Origin: Adiantum capillus-veneris | Taxonomy: Eukaryota > Streptophyta > Polypodiopsida > Polypodiales > Pteridaceae | NCBI GenBank assembly: GCA_014529385.2 | Contig: CM043967.1 | Location: 134,799,182 to 134,863,181 of the forward strand | DNA length: 64,000 nt | Direction of reading: 5' to 3' | In this document: in pieces, positions 23,464 to 33,877 of the stretch | Layout of the letters: every line of letters begins with the position of its first letter | Position numbering within the stretch: position 1 is the first letter of the stretch | Position numbers and translations under genes: made by a program | Notes under the pieces: model-generated | Databases searched by the model: none | What the model saw: only the letters and a program-made list of their open reading frames with translations | Told to the model about the DNA's origin: nothing

Positions 23464-25114
23464 TTTTTAATTCCAACACTGAGAGTAGCTAAGGAATTAG
23501 AGTGGACAGGACATGAGCTTTCAGATAGAATAAACGACCTTGAAAAGCTAGATGAGCTTCACTTAAAAGCTATGGCTTCAAATCTACGCTCAGAAAAGGC
23601 GACAAAAAGAGTTCTTTGATAAGCATGTACGAACTAAAGAGTTTAAGATTGGGGACTTTGTCCTAGTATACACTCTGAAACAGCATGCAAAAAAACTTAA
23701 AAAGCGAGGAATGGGACCACTTGTGATTAAAGATCTATCACCAAGCGGGGCTGTCAAGCTTGCTACATTAGACAGAGAAGAAATGCCAAACTGGATTAGT
23801 GGCTGTAGATTGAAGAAGTATCATTTGCCGCTAGCCCAAGACATGCTTCTCAAAATACATCAAGATAAACTACGACTTCAGAAAAAGAAAAAGATTGTTG
23901 AGGAAGCGCAAGCGGAAGCAAAAGAAAGAATGGAGAAAAGAAGACTACTGCGTCAGCGACAACGCAATGAAGGAGCCTTACAAATAAACGCAGTCAGTGT
24001 ATCAGAGATGGGTGAAGACAAAGTAGAGCCCATCATTGAGGTCAAAGTGGGGCCAAACCAGATTAATGCCAGAGCACTATTGGATTCAGGAGTACAAGCT
24101 AACATGCTCTCAGTCAGTTTGTACAAACAATTGAAACATGACACTAAGCTGCAAACTGCCAAACAAGAGTTGAAGAGTTATTCAGCACACTCAATTAAGG
24201 CAATCGGATGCACATTACTGCACGTACAGATCAATCAATATGTGTATCCACATATGTTTTATGTGGTTGAAGACAAAGCTACGCAACATCCATTGTTACT
24301 ACGGCAACCATGGAAAAAGCAGTACAATGCGATGATTAATTGGTGCTCAGATTCAGTTAACATCAAATATGAGAAGGAAAGTCAATCCATTCCGTTCTCC
24401 AAAGCAACCGTACAGGTGCAAACCAAAGAATCCAATGACAAAGGTAAACGACCTAAAGAGGTGAAGAAGGAGCGATGGCAACCAAAAGCCACGTTTACAC
24501 AACGAGAATGCTCCTCAAAGAAGAAATCTCAGATATGGGTAGGGAAGACAGAAAATACACGCACAGCTCAACCTGGGATAAAGATAGACTCAAAGTTGGT
24601 ATGGAACCCAAAGGAAGTTGGGCCAGAGAGAACAAAAATGGAAAACAAAGTCTTCAACACCAAACAACAGAGTGATTTCAGATAGCCAAATTCAGTAAAA
24701 CGGATCTGGATTCCAAAGAAGTTGATGATAGCACAAAGCCATAGCAAAGAAATTTGGATTCCAAAGATTTGTAAACAAGAACTCCCTTTAGTACAATCAA
24801 CAAAGAATCCTCAGTATTCAAGGACAGAACCATCACAACCTAAAGTTAAGCGGATTTGGGCAGCAAAGAGTTTATGGCAAGCACAGAAAAATCGGAAGCA
24901 GATTTGGATTATCAAAAAGGACACAAATGTAAACAAAAACCGAGGTACTGATTCTACAACACCTGTGCTACAGACAACCCAAATATTACCCAAAATCCTT
25001 ACAATCAAACAAAGAGCGGCATTATTGCAAATATTGCTATTTCATCACTCTACAATTGAATTCACCAGGCATAACCACAACAAATCCAAGGCTTCACCCT
25101 CAGGCACTTCATAG
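23464..25114 (+). pseudogene. Gypsy I integrase C-terminus, second retropepsin-like domain and W-x-P-K repeats
   Basis: To about 23700 the frame is broken but codes for the integrase tail (KIGDFVLVYT). From 23711 one frame holds the last part of that tail (MGPLVIKDLSPSGAVKL), a basic coiled-coil stretch, then a retropepsin fold: EVKVGPNQINARALLDSGVQ, AIGCTLLHVQI, FYVVEDK and HPLLLRQPWKKQYNAMINW, matching the usual DSG and the LLGRPWL-type end. After it come repeated motifs: IWVGK, LVWNPK, then past an in-frame TAG (24683-24685) IWIPKKLMIAQ, EIWIPK, IWAAKSLWQAQ and QIWIIK. The frame ends at 25114. Gypsy II shows the same order. The function is unknown. Confidence 0.8.
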
Positions 25115-25135
25115 TCGTTCAGGAGGACTCTGACT

Positions 25136-25150
25136 AGGAGGGGGGGAGGT
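25136..25150 (+). other. Gypsy I polypurine tract
   Basis: AGGAGGGGGGGAGG lies 20 bases after the end of the reading frame. This marks the end of the internal region and the probable start of the 3' LTR. The exact LTR start cannot be fixed without a second copy. Confidence 0.75.
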
Positions 25151-26655
25151 ATACAAGTATACAGGAACTACAAGCAATAAGGACAAAGAAAATGATATTA
25201 CGAGGGCAGTGTCTTACATGATTTTGAATTTTTTATGTTTGATTGCAGATATTGATAATATTTATGCCCTTATATACTTTGTTTTGCAATAATAAGAGAT
25301 CAAATGATGAATTTGAGTCTCCAAGTTTGTAAATACGACTAAATATGCGTGTTTTTGGAGCCAAAAAGTGGAAAAAGTGGTAATCCAAGCCGAGAAACCA
25401 CAAATAAGTGTATATACATACACAGGGTTACCAGCTAATTATGGTGTATTTTTGGAATTTTTTGGTTTCAATTTGCTGTTTTCCTTTATTTTTTAGGATT
25501 TTCTTAATAAAAGTAAAAGAAAAATAATTAAAAAACAGGTGAAACGAGATCAAAAAAAAGAAAAGAATAGATGGTGATGATCCTGATGACAAGAGCAACC
25601 CATGGTAAAAATTGGGCACAATTCGGGAAAAGTTGCGGAAAGCCTGAAATGGCAGAATTTTGGCAAAGTGGACAAATTTCTCAGAAACAAGTCAAACGGA
25701 GTCCAAATTGAGAAATTTCAAATCCTAAAGTGCATTTCATGACGAGATAGGAGCACATGTCAAATTTGGTAACAAGTGAGCCGGGAAGTCCAGAGTTAAG
25801 TATTTTGACTTCACTTACAAGCTCATTTGCACTATTGCCCACTTGGAGGGAGCAAAGAGCACACAGAAGCATCCGACCTTCTATAGCCTTCTACGATTGC
25901 TACGAGAGCTCAGAGGACTCCAGATATGAGAGACGAGAAAGGAGTAGAATGCTAGGTAGAGGCACAACCGCCTAACCAAACCATGCAAGAACCAACAGGT
26001 GGCTTACCCTAGTGTAGAAGATGAGTTCCTAACTCTCAAAGTACGAGAAAGACAAACTGGAAAAACCCTGGGTCAAGAGAGCCTACAAGCGGAAAACAGG
26101 AAAAAGTTATCGAAACGACACCAAACTTCACAAGAAGCTTGACAACATCGAGGACAATGTAGCCATGGAGTATGTCCAGATTTGGACCACCAAAAGTGAG
26201 TCAAAACAACCGATTCGGCTGCAGACACACAAAGCGTCATTTTGGCATAACTGCCAAAATTGACGACCGACTGCCATGAAACTTCACAAGCAACTTCAAA
26301 TAGTCATCAATGACACATGTGTACAAGAAAAACCCAAAAGAAAGCAGTTTCACCTACCAATGGTGTAAAAGACGCTTTCGGGAAATCAAATGGCTAAAGG
26401 TAGAAAAGAAGGAACCAAAGTCGAGTCCAACCATATAGACGACTTCCCAACACCTCAAATGAGCTCGGGATGTAACTCTCGGAGAAAGATCGAGAAAAAT
26501 CAACTCCAACACCAAAAGACGACTTCGGAGACTGAAATGCCTACAAAGGGGGCTTTTAACTAAACTGATGATTTTTAAGGTTGAAAACTAGTTAGCAGGG
26601 CTTAGGGCACTAGCACAAACCATGCATTGCGGAAAAAACACTTTTTATCAAGAAT
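25151..26655. other. Non-coding tract, possibly Gypsy I 3' LTR
   Basis: AT-rich sequence with no protein I can support. A TATATACATA string near 25411 could be a promoter. It follows a polypurine tract, so an LTR is expected, but the 5' LTR is outside the window and the extent is unknown. Long LTRs (over 1 kb) are common in this branch of gypsy elements. Confidence 0.4.
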
Positions 26656-26679
26656 AGACATCATACGCGTATGATGTCT
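26656..26679. repeat. Palindrome copy 1 (24 bp, perfect)
   Basis: Half-site AGACATCATACG followed by its exact reverse complement. The centre is ACGCGT. Followed by TCTCAGCATGATTTT, which is shared with copy 5. Confidence 0.9.
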
Positions 26680-26940
26680 CTCAGCATGATTTTCACATCA
26701 TCTTGAACACATGAATGCATAGCCTCTTTCTACATGTGAACAACATCAAATGTACAAAGTATCATGAGGTTTAGAGTTGAAAAACCAATTGGAAACCAAA
26801 AAGACGCAAAGTAGGGAAAAAAACTGACTTATGGCCCTAAATTTGCCAAAATAGCTCCAAACTCAATGAAACTTTGTAGAGATGTTGTTCAACACATGCA
26901 CAAGCTATCTGGAACCAAAAAGTACCATTTTGGCCAAAAA

Positions 26941-26962
26941 GACATCATATGCGTATGATGTC
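26941..26962. repeat. Palindrome copy 2 (22 bp, one pair mismatched)
   Basis: Same as copy 1 except the centre reads ATGCGT, a C-to-T change at a CpG. Confidence 0.85.
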
Positions 26963-27195
26963 ATTTTTCATCATATATCCATTATATATATCAAATACAT
27001 GCCACATATGGAGTTTGGTACCATTTGGTCAAGGGGATCACTCTATTAGCCTAATCAGCGGAAAATTCTCTGTTTAAAGCTTGACCTAGCCAAAATTCAC
27101 CATACTCAACTTCAAGTCCAGATTTGAGTACACACAGTCCTTTGCTATCATATGAGGAGCCCACAGAACCAATCTCATGCAAAAATGACACAAAA

Positions 27196-27217
27196 GACAT
27201 TATACGTGTATGATGTC
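27196..27217. repeat. Palindrome copy 3 (22 bp, imperfect)
   Basis: Centre reads ACGTGT (C-to-T at the second CpG), and the left arm has GACATTATAC instead of GACATCATAC. Confidence 0.82.
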
Positions 27218-27329
27218 TCCAGAGCCAATTTTAGTCCAAACTATACCCAAATTTCATAAAATCATTGTCTAAGCCTATATAAAGCCAAATCCAAGCTTAC
27301 AATGCAAAATGGTTTAGTTTTACCCAAAA

Positions 27330-27353
27330 AGACATCATACGCGTATGATGTCT
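27330..27353. repeat. Palindrome copy 4 (24 bp, perfect)
   Basis: Identical to copy 1 over all 24 bases. Confidence 0.9.
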
Positions 27354-27613
27354 CCCTACTTGATTTTTGCATTTCACGGTTGCAACCACCACACAGAAGT
27401 GACCTACATGCCATTTGAGAGCCAACCATCAAGTTTCATCCAATTTGGATCACAAAATCCAATTCTCACTCAATATCTTGCAAAGAGCCTAACCAGGACT
27501 AAAATGGCCATAACTTGACCAAATGGGACCCAAATTCAAATCCAGACATATAGAATGGATGTTTGCACTATCAGCTACAAGCACAACCAATATCAAGCCA
27601 TTTTGACACAAAA

Positions 27614-27635
27614 GACATCATACACGTATGATGTC
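27614..27635. repeat. Palindrome copy 5 (22 bp, one pair mismatched)
   Basis: Centre reads ACACGT, a G-to-A change at a CpG. Followed by CTCCAGCATGATTTTGCA, as after copy 1. Confidence 0.85.
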
Positions 27636-27803
27636 TCCAGCATGATTTTGCACCCAAATGTCATATTTTTCCATATGCATTGCATCCTTAGGCCTTGAAT
27701 AGCTTATGTTTCAATTTTTAATTCATTTGGACAGTTAAAAGCTTAATTTCAGCTTTCAGTACTGAAAAAGAGGCTAACTTCTGAAATTGGAATTACAGGA
27801 TCC

Positions 27804-29249
27804 ATGGATTCGGGGAAGTCTTCATCAAAGAGGAAGAGAACGACACTCAAGGAAGCAATAGCCTAAGTAGAGCCATTTTCTATCCCCCCAGAGACTCTCA
27901 AGCCCACAAAGACTTGGATGGAAGAAGCAGTGTTAGAAGAACAGGGGATAAAGATATAGCAAGGTACTTTCAGAGACCCACGGGGACAAACAGTGGATAT
28001 CCCAATGATTCCCCAAGAACTGGTGGACTACAGTAGAACGGAGGAGATAAGCAGATACCTGGAAACGGAAAATCTCCGCAGCTTTTTTACTTCCAGACCA
28101 TCAGGAGTAGATGCTCAAAGAGTGTATGAGTTTGTAACCACCATATAGAAAGATGGAATGGCTACACTCACAGCCTGGGACGGGGAAAAAGTTAAAGTGA
28201 TTATCACTCCTCAGCTCATTGAAGATGCTCTGAAGCTGCACAACAAAGGAAGCTCAGTCAGAGAAAGACGAGAAGATATAGAAGTGTATGGGGCAAAGAA
28301 GCAAAATGTCACCTATGAAGACATGGCAGATCCGAGAGAGGCAAAGCTTTTCCGGCTCTACAACCAATTCTTACACATATGCAGCAAAAGGCCACAAAAG
28401 TATACCACACCACCACATGTCATTGCCACAACCATCACTTGGGCAATAAAGAGCAACATCCCGAAGGAAGTAAATTATGCGGAGCACATTCATGAGCAAG
28501 TAATTGCTATGCAGAACAAGAAACCAAAATACATTGGGGGAGCCAAAGTGTTGACTAAGATAGCTTATGAAGCTATCGGAGCAAGGGACCAATGGCCAAA
28601 GGTTCCCTCGCAAAACCAATGGCTAAGAGAGATAGATGAAGATGAAGACCAGCCAGAGGTCACCAAGAGGGTGTCAACAAGGGCAAGGAGGAAGCTAGAG
28701 ATTGTTTTCGAGCCAGAAGAAGAAGCAGAGGAGCCCCTCAAGAAGAAGACCAAGAAGAAACCCGTTCCCAAGCAAACTAAGAGCCAGAAAGCCGCCAGAA
28801 TGGAGAGACTGATTGAACAATTTAGAGCCGAGCGAGCTTTAAAGGAAGATTTTGAGGAAAAGTGCCCAACTAAATTCGAAGCCAGCTCAACCAGACCCCA
28901 TATTGATCAGTACGATCAATATATCAAGGCTTATGAAGAATCAGAAGCTATATTGGAGCAGCAACCAGTAGAGCCATACACCAAAGCAGAAGTTCAGCAC
29001 ATTAAAGCTGAATTAAAAGGAGGTGACAAGGGCAAGAGCAAGGTAGAAGAGTCCAGCCCTGAAGAAGAGGAAAAGAGAGTGGAGGAAACAACCACTAAAG
29101 TGCAGGTGGATGTGCCAGAAAAGCCCAAAATACAGCAAGAGGAGAAGGCAACGGATCCAATTCAAATGAAGAAAGAGCAATATGATGTTCTAATCGACCA
29201 GGATATACTCAAAAAGAGGCTCTCAAAGTTGTGTATGTCATTATCATAA
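27804..29249 (+). pseudogene. Element G: gag-like or plant-transposon-type protein, N-terminal part
   Basis: One frame from ATG 27804 (MDSGKSSSKRKRTTLKEAIA), stopped at 27864 (TAA), 27957 (TAG) and 28146 (TAG), then open for 363 codons from 28158. The first third has a folded-looking stretch (VIITPQLIEDALKL, ANYAEH-like helices, KNKKPKYIGGAKVL-type basic patch). The rest is highly charged with a basic run near 28740. It resembles the N-terminal proteins of Athila/Tat-type elements or the 'putative plant transposon protein' family, but this is a weak call. Two of the stops are where CAG would fit. A frameshift separates it from the next part. Confidence 0.45.
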
Positions 29250-29311
29250 CACAGGAAGAATAGAGAGGAAAGTAGAGGAGGACCAAGAATCGATTCGACG
29301 GAGAGCGAAGG

Positions 29312-30199
29312 TTGGTACCTCAAAAGGCAGAGGATGAGCTTGAAGAGGAGGATGAGCTTGAGGATGAGAATGACAGAGATATTCAGAAAGTGCATCAATT
29401 GTTGCAGCAGATCAAAGCCCGATCAAAGACAATGAGGGACAGCAAAGAAGAAGCGGAAAAGAGAGAAGAGGAGACGGAAACAAAATGTGAGAGTGCACTA
29501 GAAGAATCAGAGTACCTCAAGGCATCTCTCCTGGAAGCAGAAAATGAAAGAGATGGACTAATCCTCCAACTTGCTGATGCTTCAAGAGAGGTGGCCAGTG
29601 TACAAGAAGCCAAGGAAAGAATTAATGAAGAATTGGAAGCGGCAAAGGACGAGCTCATTGAGCTTCGTGAAAGGATGGAGCTGTAGGATAGAACAATCCT
29701 AAGGCTTAGATCCACACCAAGAGCTAGCAGAGCAGGAGTCGAGCCAGAGGGAGCAATAATCCCCGGTTTGGAAGATCAAATCCGGAGTTTGCAAAGAGAA
29801 TTGCGGCTAGAGAAAGTGCAGAGATTGCACATTGCGGAGGGCTCATTGGCTACCGAAGAACGACTGACATCAGAGACCCAAGCACTGAAAGCGGAGAATG
29901 AGGCCCTTCGAAAGCAGCTCCAAGATCTGCAAGACAAAGTGATAAAAGATACAGAGGATCATCAAGAAGAAACAGGCGGGGCAGCCGTGGAGCTTCCAGA
30001 CACTGGGGAAGCAACAACAAGTGAAGATCCAGCCCCTGCACAAGACGAGACCGCAACATCCAGGCTTACCAAAGATGAAGAAAAAGGATTGCACGAGCAG
30101 ATAGAGAAGTCAACAGAGGAGAGTGCAAAGGCGGCCATGGAGTGGGAAAGAAGACTCTTGTTCTCCATTGGACTCCAAGGGGTGGACACTATCCAATGA
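29312..30199 (+). pseudogene. Element G: coiled-coil C-terminal part
   Basis: One frame with a single TAG at 29684-29686. It is almost wholly glutamate-, lysine- and leucine-rich with heptad-like spacing (DELEEEDELEDENDRDIQ, then QRELRLEKVQRLHI and ALRKQLQDLQDKV), so a long coiled coil is likely. It ends at 30199 with MEWERRLLFSIGLQGVDT. No catalytic domain. It probably belongs with 27804-29249 as one protein. Element G is cut off at about 30230 by the copia relic F. Confidence 0.5.
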
Positions 30200-30235
30200 A
30201 TTCAATGGTTTTAAAAGCATGGACTTCAGAGGCAA

Positions 30236-30778
30236 TGTTCATGCAAATATACTCCACAATAAAATGGTGTTTTGAAGCAAAAGAGCAGGCACATTGCAAA
30301 CATTGCTAGAGCATTGATGAATGAGAAGTACATGCCTCATTATTATTGTGCCAAGGCTATTGCTATAATGAGGAATGAGGAATGTCACAATCCTCTTATA
30401 CCAAGATCTAGGTATAAGAGGATTGTGTCCAAGGATTATGCACTTTTTTATAGGGATGATGTGGAGTTGCATCTCTATGGCTACACAAATGCGGATTGGG
30501 CTGGTAGTACCTACGATTGCAGGTCTACCAGTGGCTTCATGTTTTCACTTGGCAGTTTTGCTATCACATGGAGTAACAAGAATAAACCTACAATTCCTCT
30601 ATCAAGTACTGTGGTAGAGTATAAAGGGTGCTACAGTGGTGGTAGCATGTGAAGTAGCATGGCTAGGATTGCTACTTCACAACTTTGGAGTACACATATA
30701 CAGAGGACGATTGTCATCGATTGTGACAATCTCAAAAACATACAATTGGCACAAAACCCAATGTTTCATGCTAGGACA
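30236..30778 (+). pseudogene. Copia relic F: integrase fragment joined to RNase H fragment
   Basis: 30241-30365 codes for an integrase piece (YTPQ, a stop, NGV, then RHIANIARALMNEKYMPH) very like copia C. At about 30430 it jumps to RNase H (YGYTNADWAGSTYDCRSTSG, TWSNKNKPTIPLSST), with a frameshift near 30640 and then VACEVAWLGLLL, ending at a FHART-like match near 30778. RT and the end of integrase are missing, so this is an internally deleted relic. Its right end abuts element E coding sequence. Confidence 0.82.
30386..30427. repeat. Perfect hairpin, 17-bp arms, 8-base loop
   Basis: CACAATCCTCTTATACC at 30386-30402 and its exact reverse complement at 30411-30427, loop AAGATCTA. It lies where copia relic F jumps from integrase to RNase H. 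Confidence 0.93.
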
Positions 30779-31743
30779 TGCTTCACAACTAGCAAGGCAT
30801 CACCTTTTATGCTCAACCTTCTAATCCCATGATTCAAACAAATGTGTAATCTGGCTTCCAATGTAGCATATTCAGCCTCATTGTTACTTGCACATCCAAT
30901 TTGAACCCTCTCTTGCATACTAGCTTCCCCTCTGGATTGTAAAGTGCTATACTCCCTGAAGCCGCACCATGGCTCTTTCTGTATGAGCCATCAAAGAACA
31001 ACACATGTGCATGGATGATCTGTGGCACTTCTTCAACCAGCCATTTCACCACCTCTTCCTTAACAAGAAGGGGATTCTCCTTGTAAGTCAACAAATTAGC
31101 TAGTGTAGCTCTTGTACTGTCTTCCACTAAAAAAGAGAATTCAAACTCTTGCAGCTCAATTACCCATTTCTTGACCACATTTGACATGTTATTGCCATTA
31201 ATTGACTGTGGCAAAAAGGTGTAACTCGTCAGGAAAATGAAAGGTCGTGGTAGCAAGCAATGACAAAATCGTCGACAAGAAAATATTACACTGGCCATCA
31301 TTAGCTCCACTTTCAACAATTTTCTTTCTGCTACCAACTTCACTCGGCTTGCACAATACACTGGCCTCATATAATGGCTGCCCTTCCCCTTTTGCAATAT
31401 CATGGCTCCAATGGCATCGTCCCCTTACTGATGGATTTACATAGAACACCTGCTCCCAATCAAGAGCCTGCATGGCTAACAGCCCCCCTAACACCTCTTT
31501 CACCTCTTGAAACAATTCTTCACACTTGTCATCCCATTGCAATGGATCATGCTTTGCCACTTGTTGTAAAGGATAAAGTAGCTGTGAAGACAATGGAACA
31601 AATTGTGCCATGTACTTCACTTTGTGTATAAAGGTTGCCAATTGCTTTGTACTCTTAGGTGATGGAAGAAGAATAATAGACTTAATCTTGTCTGGATCAG
31701 CCTCAATGCCATTTTCTGACACCATATGGCCCAATAACTTCAC
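30779..31743 (-). pseudogene. Element E: RT thumb and two RNase H domains
   Basis: Minus-strand gypsy. From 31743: the RT thumb (MKLLGHMVSENGIEADPDKI, LPSPKSTKQLATF), then a first RNase H (VFYVNPSV, MILQKGKGSHYMRPVYCAS, FIFLTSYTFLPQS, a VKKWVIELQEFEFSFLVE stretch). Then comes a second RNase H: VLFFDGSYRKSHGAASG, NNEAEYATLEARLHIC and GDALLVVKHV. Two RNase H domains in a row are a known mark of the Tat branch of gypsy. Frameshifts lie near 31400 and 30870. The sequence stops at the junction with relic F near 30779, so integrase and 3' LTR are lost. Confidence 0.85.
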
Positions 31744-31800
31744 CCTTGGCTATGCTAGATGACATTTCTTTGGATTTAGTTGTCCTCCACATTCATCATA

Positions 31801-32490
31801 TCAAGCCAATACCATATGTAGCTTCTCATGGTGTTCAGCCCTACTGCTATAGACACAAAAGTCGTCCATGAAATCTTTAACACAACTATCAATGAATGGT
31901 GACAATACCCAATTTTCTCTCTCTGGATAGAAGGATGATCCATTTTTCAACCCAAATGGCAATACCGTGTAGCAATAACAACCGCATGGCTTAATGGAAG
32001 TTGTCTTTGTTCGGTCTTTAAGAGCAATCTTATATTGAAAATAGCCTGAAAAACCATCACACACATTGTACCTCTCATAACCGGCCACTGAATCCAAGAT
32101 ATGATCGATGAATGGAAGAGGATATGGGTTCTTCTTAGTGGCCACATTTAAGGGTTTAAAATCTACAAACCACCCTCCACTTTCCATCCTTCTTTGGGCT
32201 GACTATTACTGGACTCACCCATTCTACGGTCTCCACATGGACTATGAATCCTGACTTCAATAACTTGTCCACCTCTTCCCTTAAGGGTTCCATGTGCTCT
32301 TGACCCTCCTTCTTAGCCTTTGCTGCAATGGCTTAGCACCTTCCTTCAGCTCTATATGCATCTCTTCTCCTTTGAACCATTTAATCTCTTCATATGAAGT
32401 AATTAACAAATCAGGAAAACTAGCTAGCATGTGCAAATATATATCCTTCTCCATAGCTAAGAGGTCTCCACTGATCATTTGTGTCATCAA
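31801..32490 (-). pseudogene. Element E: reverse transcriptase fingers and palm
   Basis: From 32490: FPDLLITSYEEIKWFKGEEM, IELKEGAKPLQQRLRR, then after a broken part FVDFKPLNVATKKNPYPLPF, YNVCDGFSGYFQYKIALKD and VLPFGLKNG. The catalytic motif is FMDDFCVYS (FMDD). Frameshift near 32280 and stops between 31743 and 31801. The dual RNase H and this RT go together as one Tat-type pol. Confidence 0.87.
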
Positions 32491-32493
32491 TTC

Positions 32494-33196
32494 CTACTTC
32501 TTTGACAATTCAAACTTGGTTTGCATGATCCCTTCAATCACTTCATAAGGCCCTTCACTTTCATCTTCAATCTCATTTGCAAATGCAACTAAACCAGACT
32601 CATGGATTTCTTTGTCCATCCAAAGAAATGAAACATCAACATCCTCATCACTGCTGGTAGTACTATCACTGTCCTCGTCAGACACTGTGGAATAGTCTTC
32701 ATCTCTAGACTCATCCTCATCTTCATAAAGTTCCTCCAATATTTTCCTTGTGTCCATATTATATAGATTCTTGGCACTTGTCTTTCCATTAAGGCTAATC
32801 GTACCACGTCTCCAATCTTGAACAGCTCCCACTGCACGTAACCATGGTCTGTCCAATATAATAGGATATGCTCCCAACCCCATTGAAATTACATGGAAAT
32901 CAACCACCACCTTTGCATCATACACCTCCACTTCTGAGCTCTTTACAAAACCCAAACATTTTACTTTCTGATGGTTTGCCAATCTGATTCAAAATCCTGG
33001 CACCCATCTTCTCAATACATGAATGTGTTATGACACATCTTTGGGCTCCACCATCAACATAACCTTGTCCCAGATTTTTTCTTTTGTGCCACAAATCTAC
33101 TATTGGAAAAATGTATGGTATCTCATCCATCGCCAACACCTTCATTGAACCTCTCTTTGGTTCTTTCTCCATTGGGCCATCCTCTTCCACTGTCAC
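32494..33196 (-). pseudogene. Element E: protease and acidic linker
   Basis: From 33196 the frame contains a retropepsin site reading YVDGGAQRCVITH (DGGA instead of DSGA). After a frameshift near 32960 it goes on with VVVDFHVISMGLGAYPIILD and RPWLRAVGAVQDWRRG, the usual protease end. A very acidic stretch (EDEDESRDEDYSTVSDEDSD) links it to RT. Confidence 0.82.
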
Positions 33197-33575
33197 TTTA
33201 GCTTAGGCACTCTCTATAAGATTCCCAAAGGTAACATCTGCTTTCCTACTTGTTAGATCCTCCTTCAAGTCATAGCTTAATTGTCCATCTCCTAATGGAA
33301 AATCTGAAACATGAAACTTGCAACGAGCCCTTGTTTTCCTCTTGGCCTTGACATCCTCGCCTTCATGGCTCTTTCCCTTCTTCTTACTAGGATCTGCACC
33401 ACTTCTTCCTTCCTTATCCTATGTAGTCCTCTTCCCAATAGGCATCACTAATGTATCCTCCAGCTTTGTTGCCTTCTCCAAGGTGACCACACTTATCATT
33501 TTTGTCTTTCCCTTTTCCTCTTGGGTTAATCCACTGGTTCCTTTTTCTCCCTTAATTTGAATGCCATAATCATTT
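33197..33575 (-). pseudogene. Element E: basic linker between gag and protease
   Basis: Lysine-rich minus-strand sequence with stops. It continues directly into the gag side at 53566 when the copia D array and one TSD are removed. No domain. Confidence 0.6.
33571..33575. repeat. Left target-site duplication of the copia D array (CATTT)
   Basis: CATTT directly before the outermost left LTR; repeated at 53561-53565. Confidence 0.92.
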
Positions 33576-33802
33576 TGTTGGAATTAGGGTTGCAGAGAAA
33601 CACACACAGCTTAGAGAAGACGAAGGAAGCTCAAAGCACACAATAGAGAGTGTGTTACTTAGTGTGCAATGGAAAGATAGATAGCCCTAGAGTGATGGTC
33701 ATATATACAATGCACGGGGGGGAAAACCTCCTAAAGAGGGAAAAAATGCCCCAGCGGTCCTAGTGCGTTCACACACATCACTACCACATGTATATGGTAA
33801 CA
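33576..33802 (-). repeat. Copia D LTR 1 (outer left, 3' end of unit 1)
   Basis: 227 bp. On the plus strand TGTTGGAATTAGGG...GGTAACA. Carries the outer-type variant CTTAGAGAAGA. A polypurine tract (minus-strand CCAGGGGGGATT) follows at 33803-33814. Confidence 0.94.
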
Positions 33803-33877
33803 AATCCCCCCTGGAGTGATGCGGTGAAAGAGAGCTGGCACATGAGTGAAGGGAAGTGCCATGCCCTGAGGACAGGA

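Larger units (their letters stand above)
1..25150 (+). mobile_element. Gypsy I: decayed Ty3/gypsy retrotransposon, split by copia A and B
   Basis: Pieces at 1-2819, 8359-12024 and 22810-25150 form one element in the order gag, zinc fingers, protease, reverse transcriptase, RNase H, integrase, second protease-like domain and polypurine tract. The pieces join exactly once the two copia insertions and one copy of each TSD are removed, giving about 8.8 kb. The 5' LTR and gag start lie before the window. The linker between RNase H and integrase (a conserved W, then I-x-Y, ARK, LYKRG) resembles the Tat branch of gypsy elements. It is inactive, with many stops and frameshifts. Confidence 0.9.
26680..27613. 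other. Non-coding tract between palindromes
   Basis: No protein-coding signal. Sequence directly before several palindromes is similar (variants of CCATTTTG...CAAAA), so the palindromes seem to be cores of a degraded repeat of roughly 60 bp or more. Confidence 0.45.

Noticed and set aside
26656-27635. Regularly repeated palindromes as a CRISPR array
   Set aside because: Spacing is uneven and long, only five copies, and the DNA is plant nuclear.
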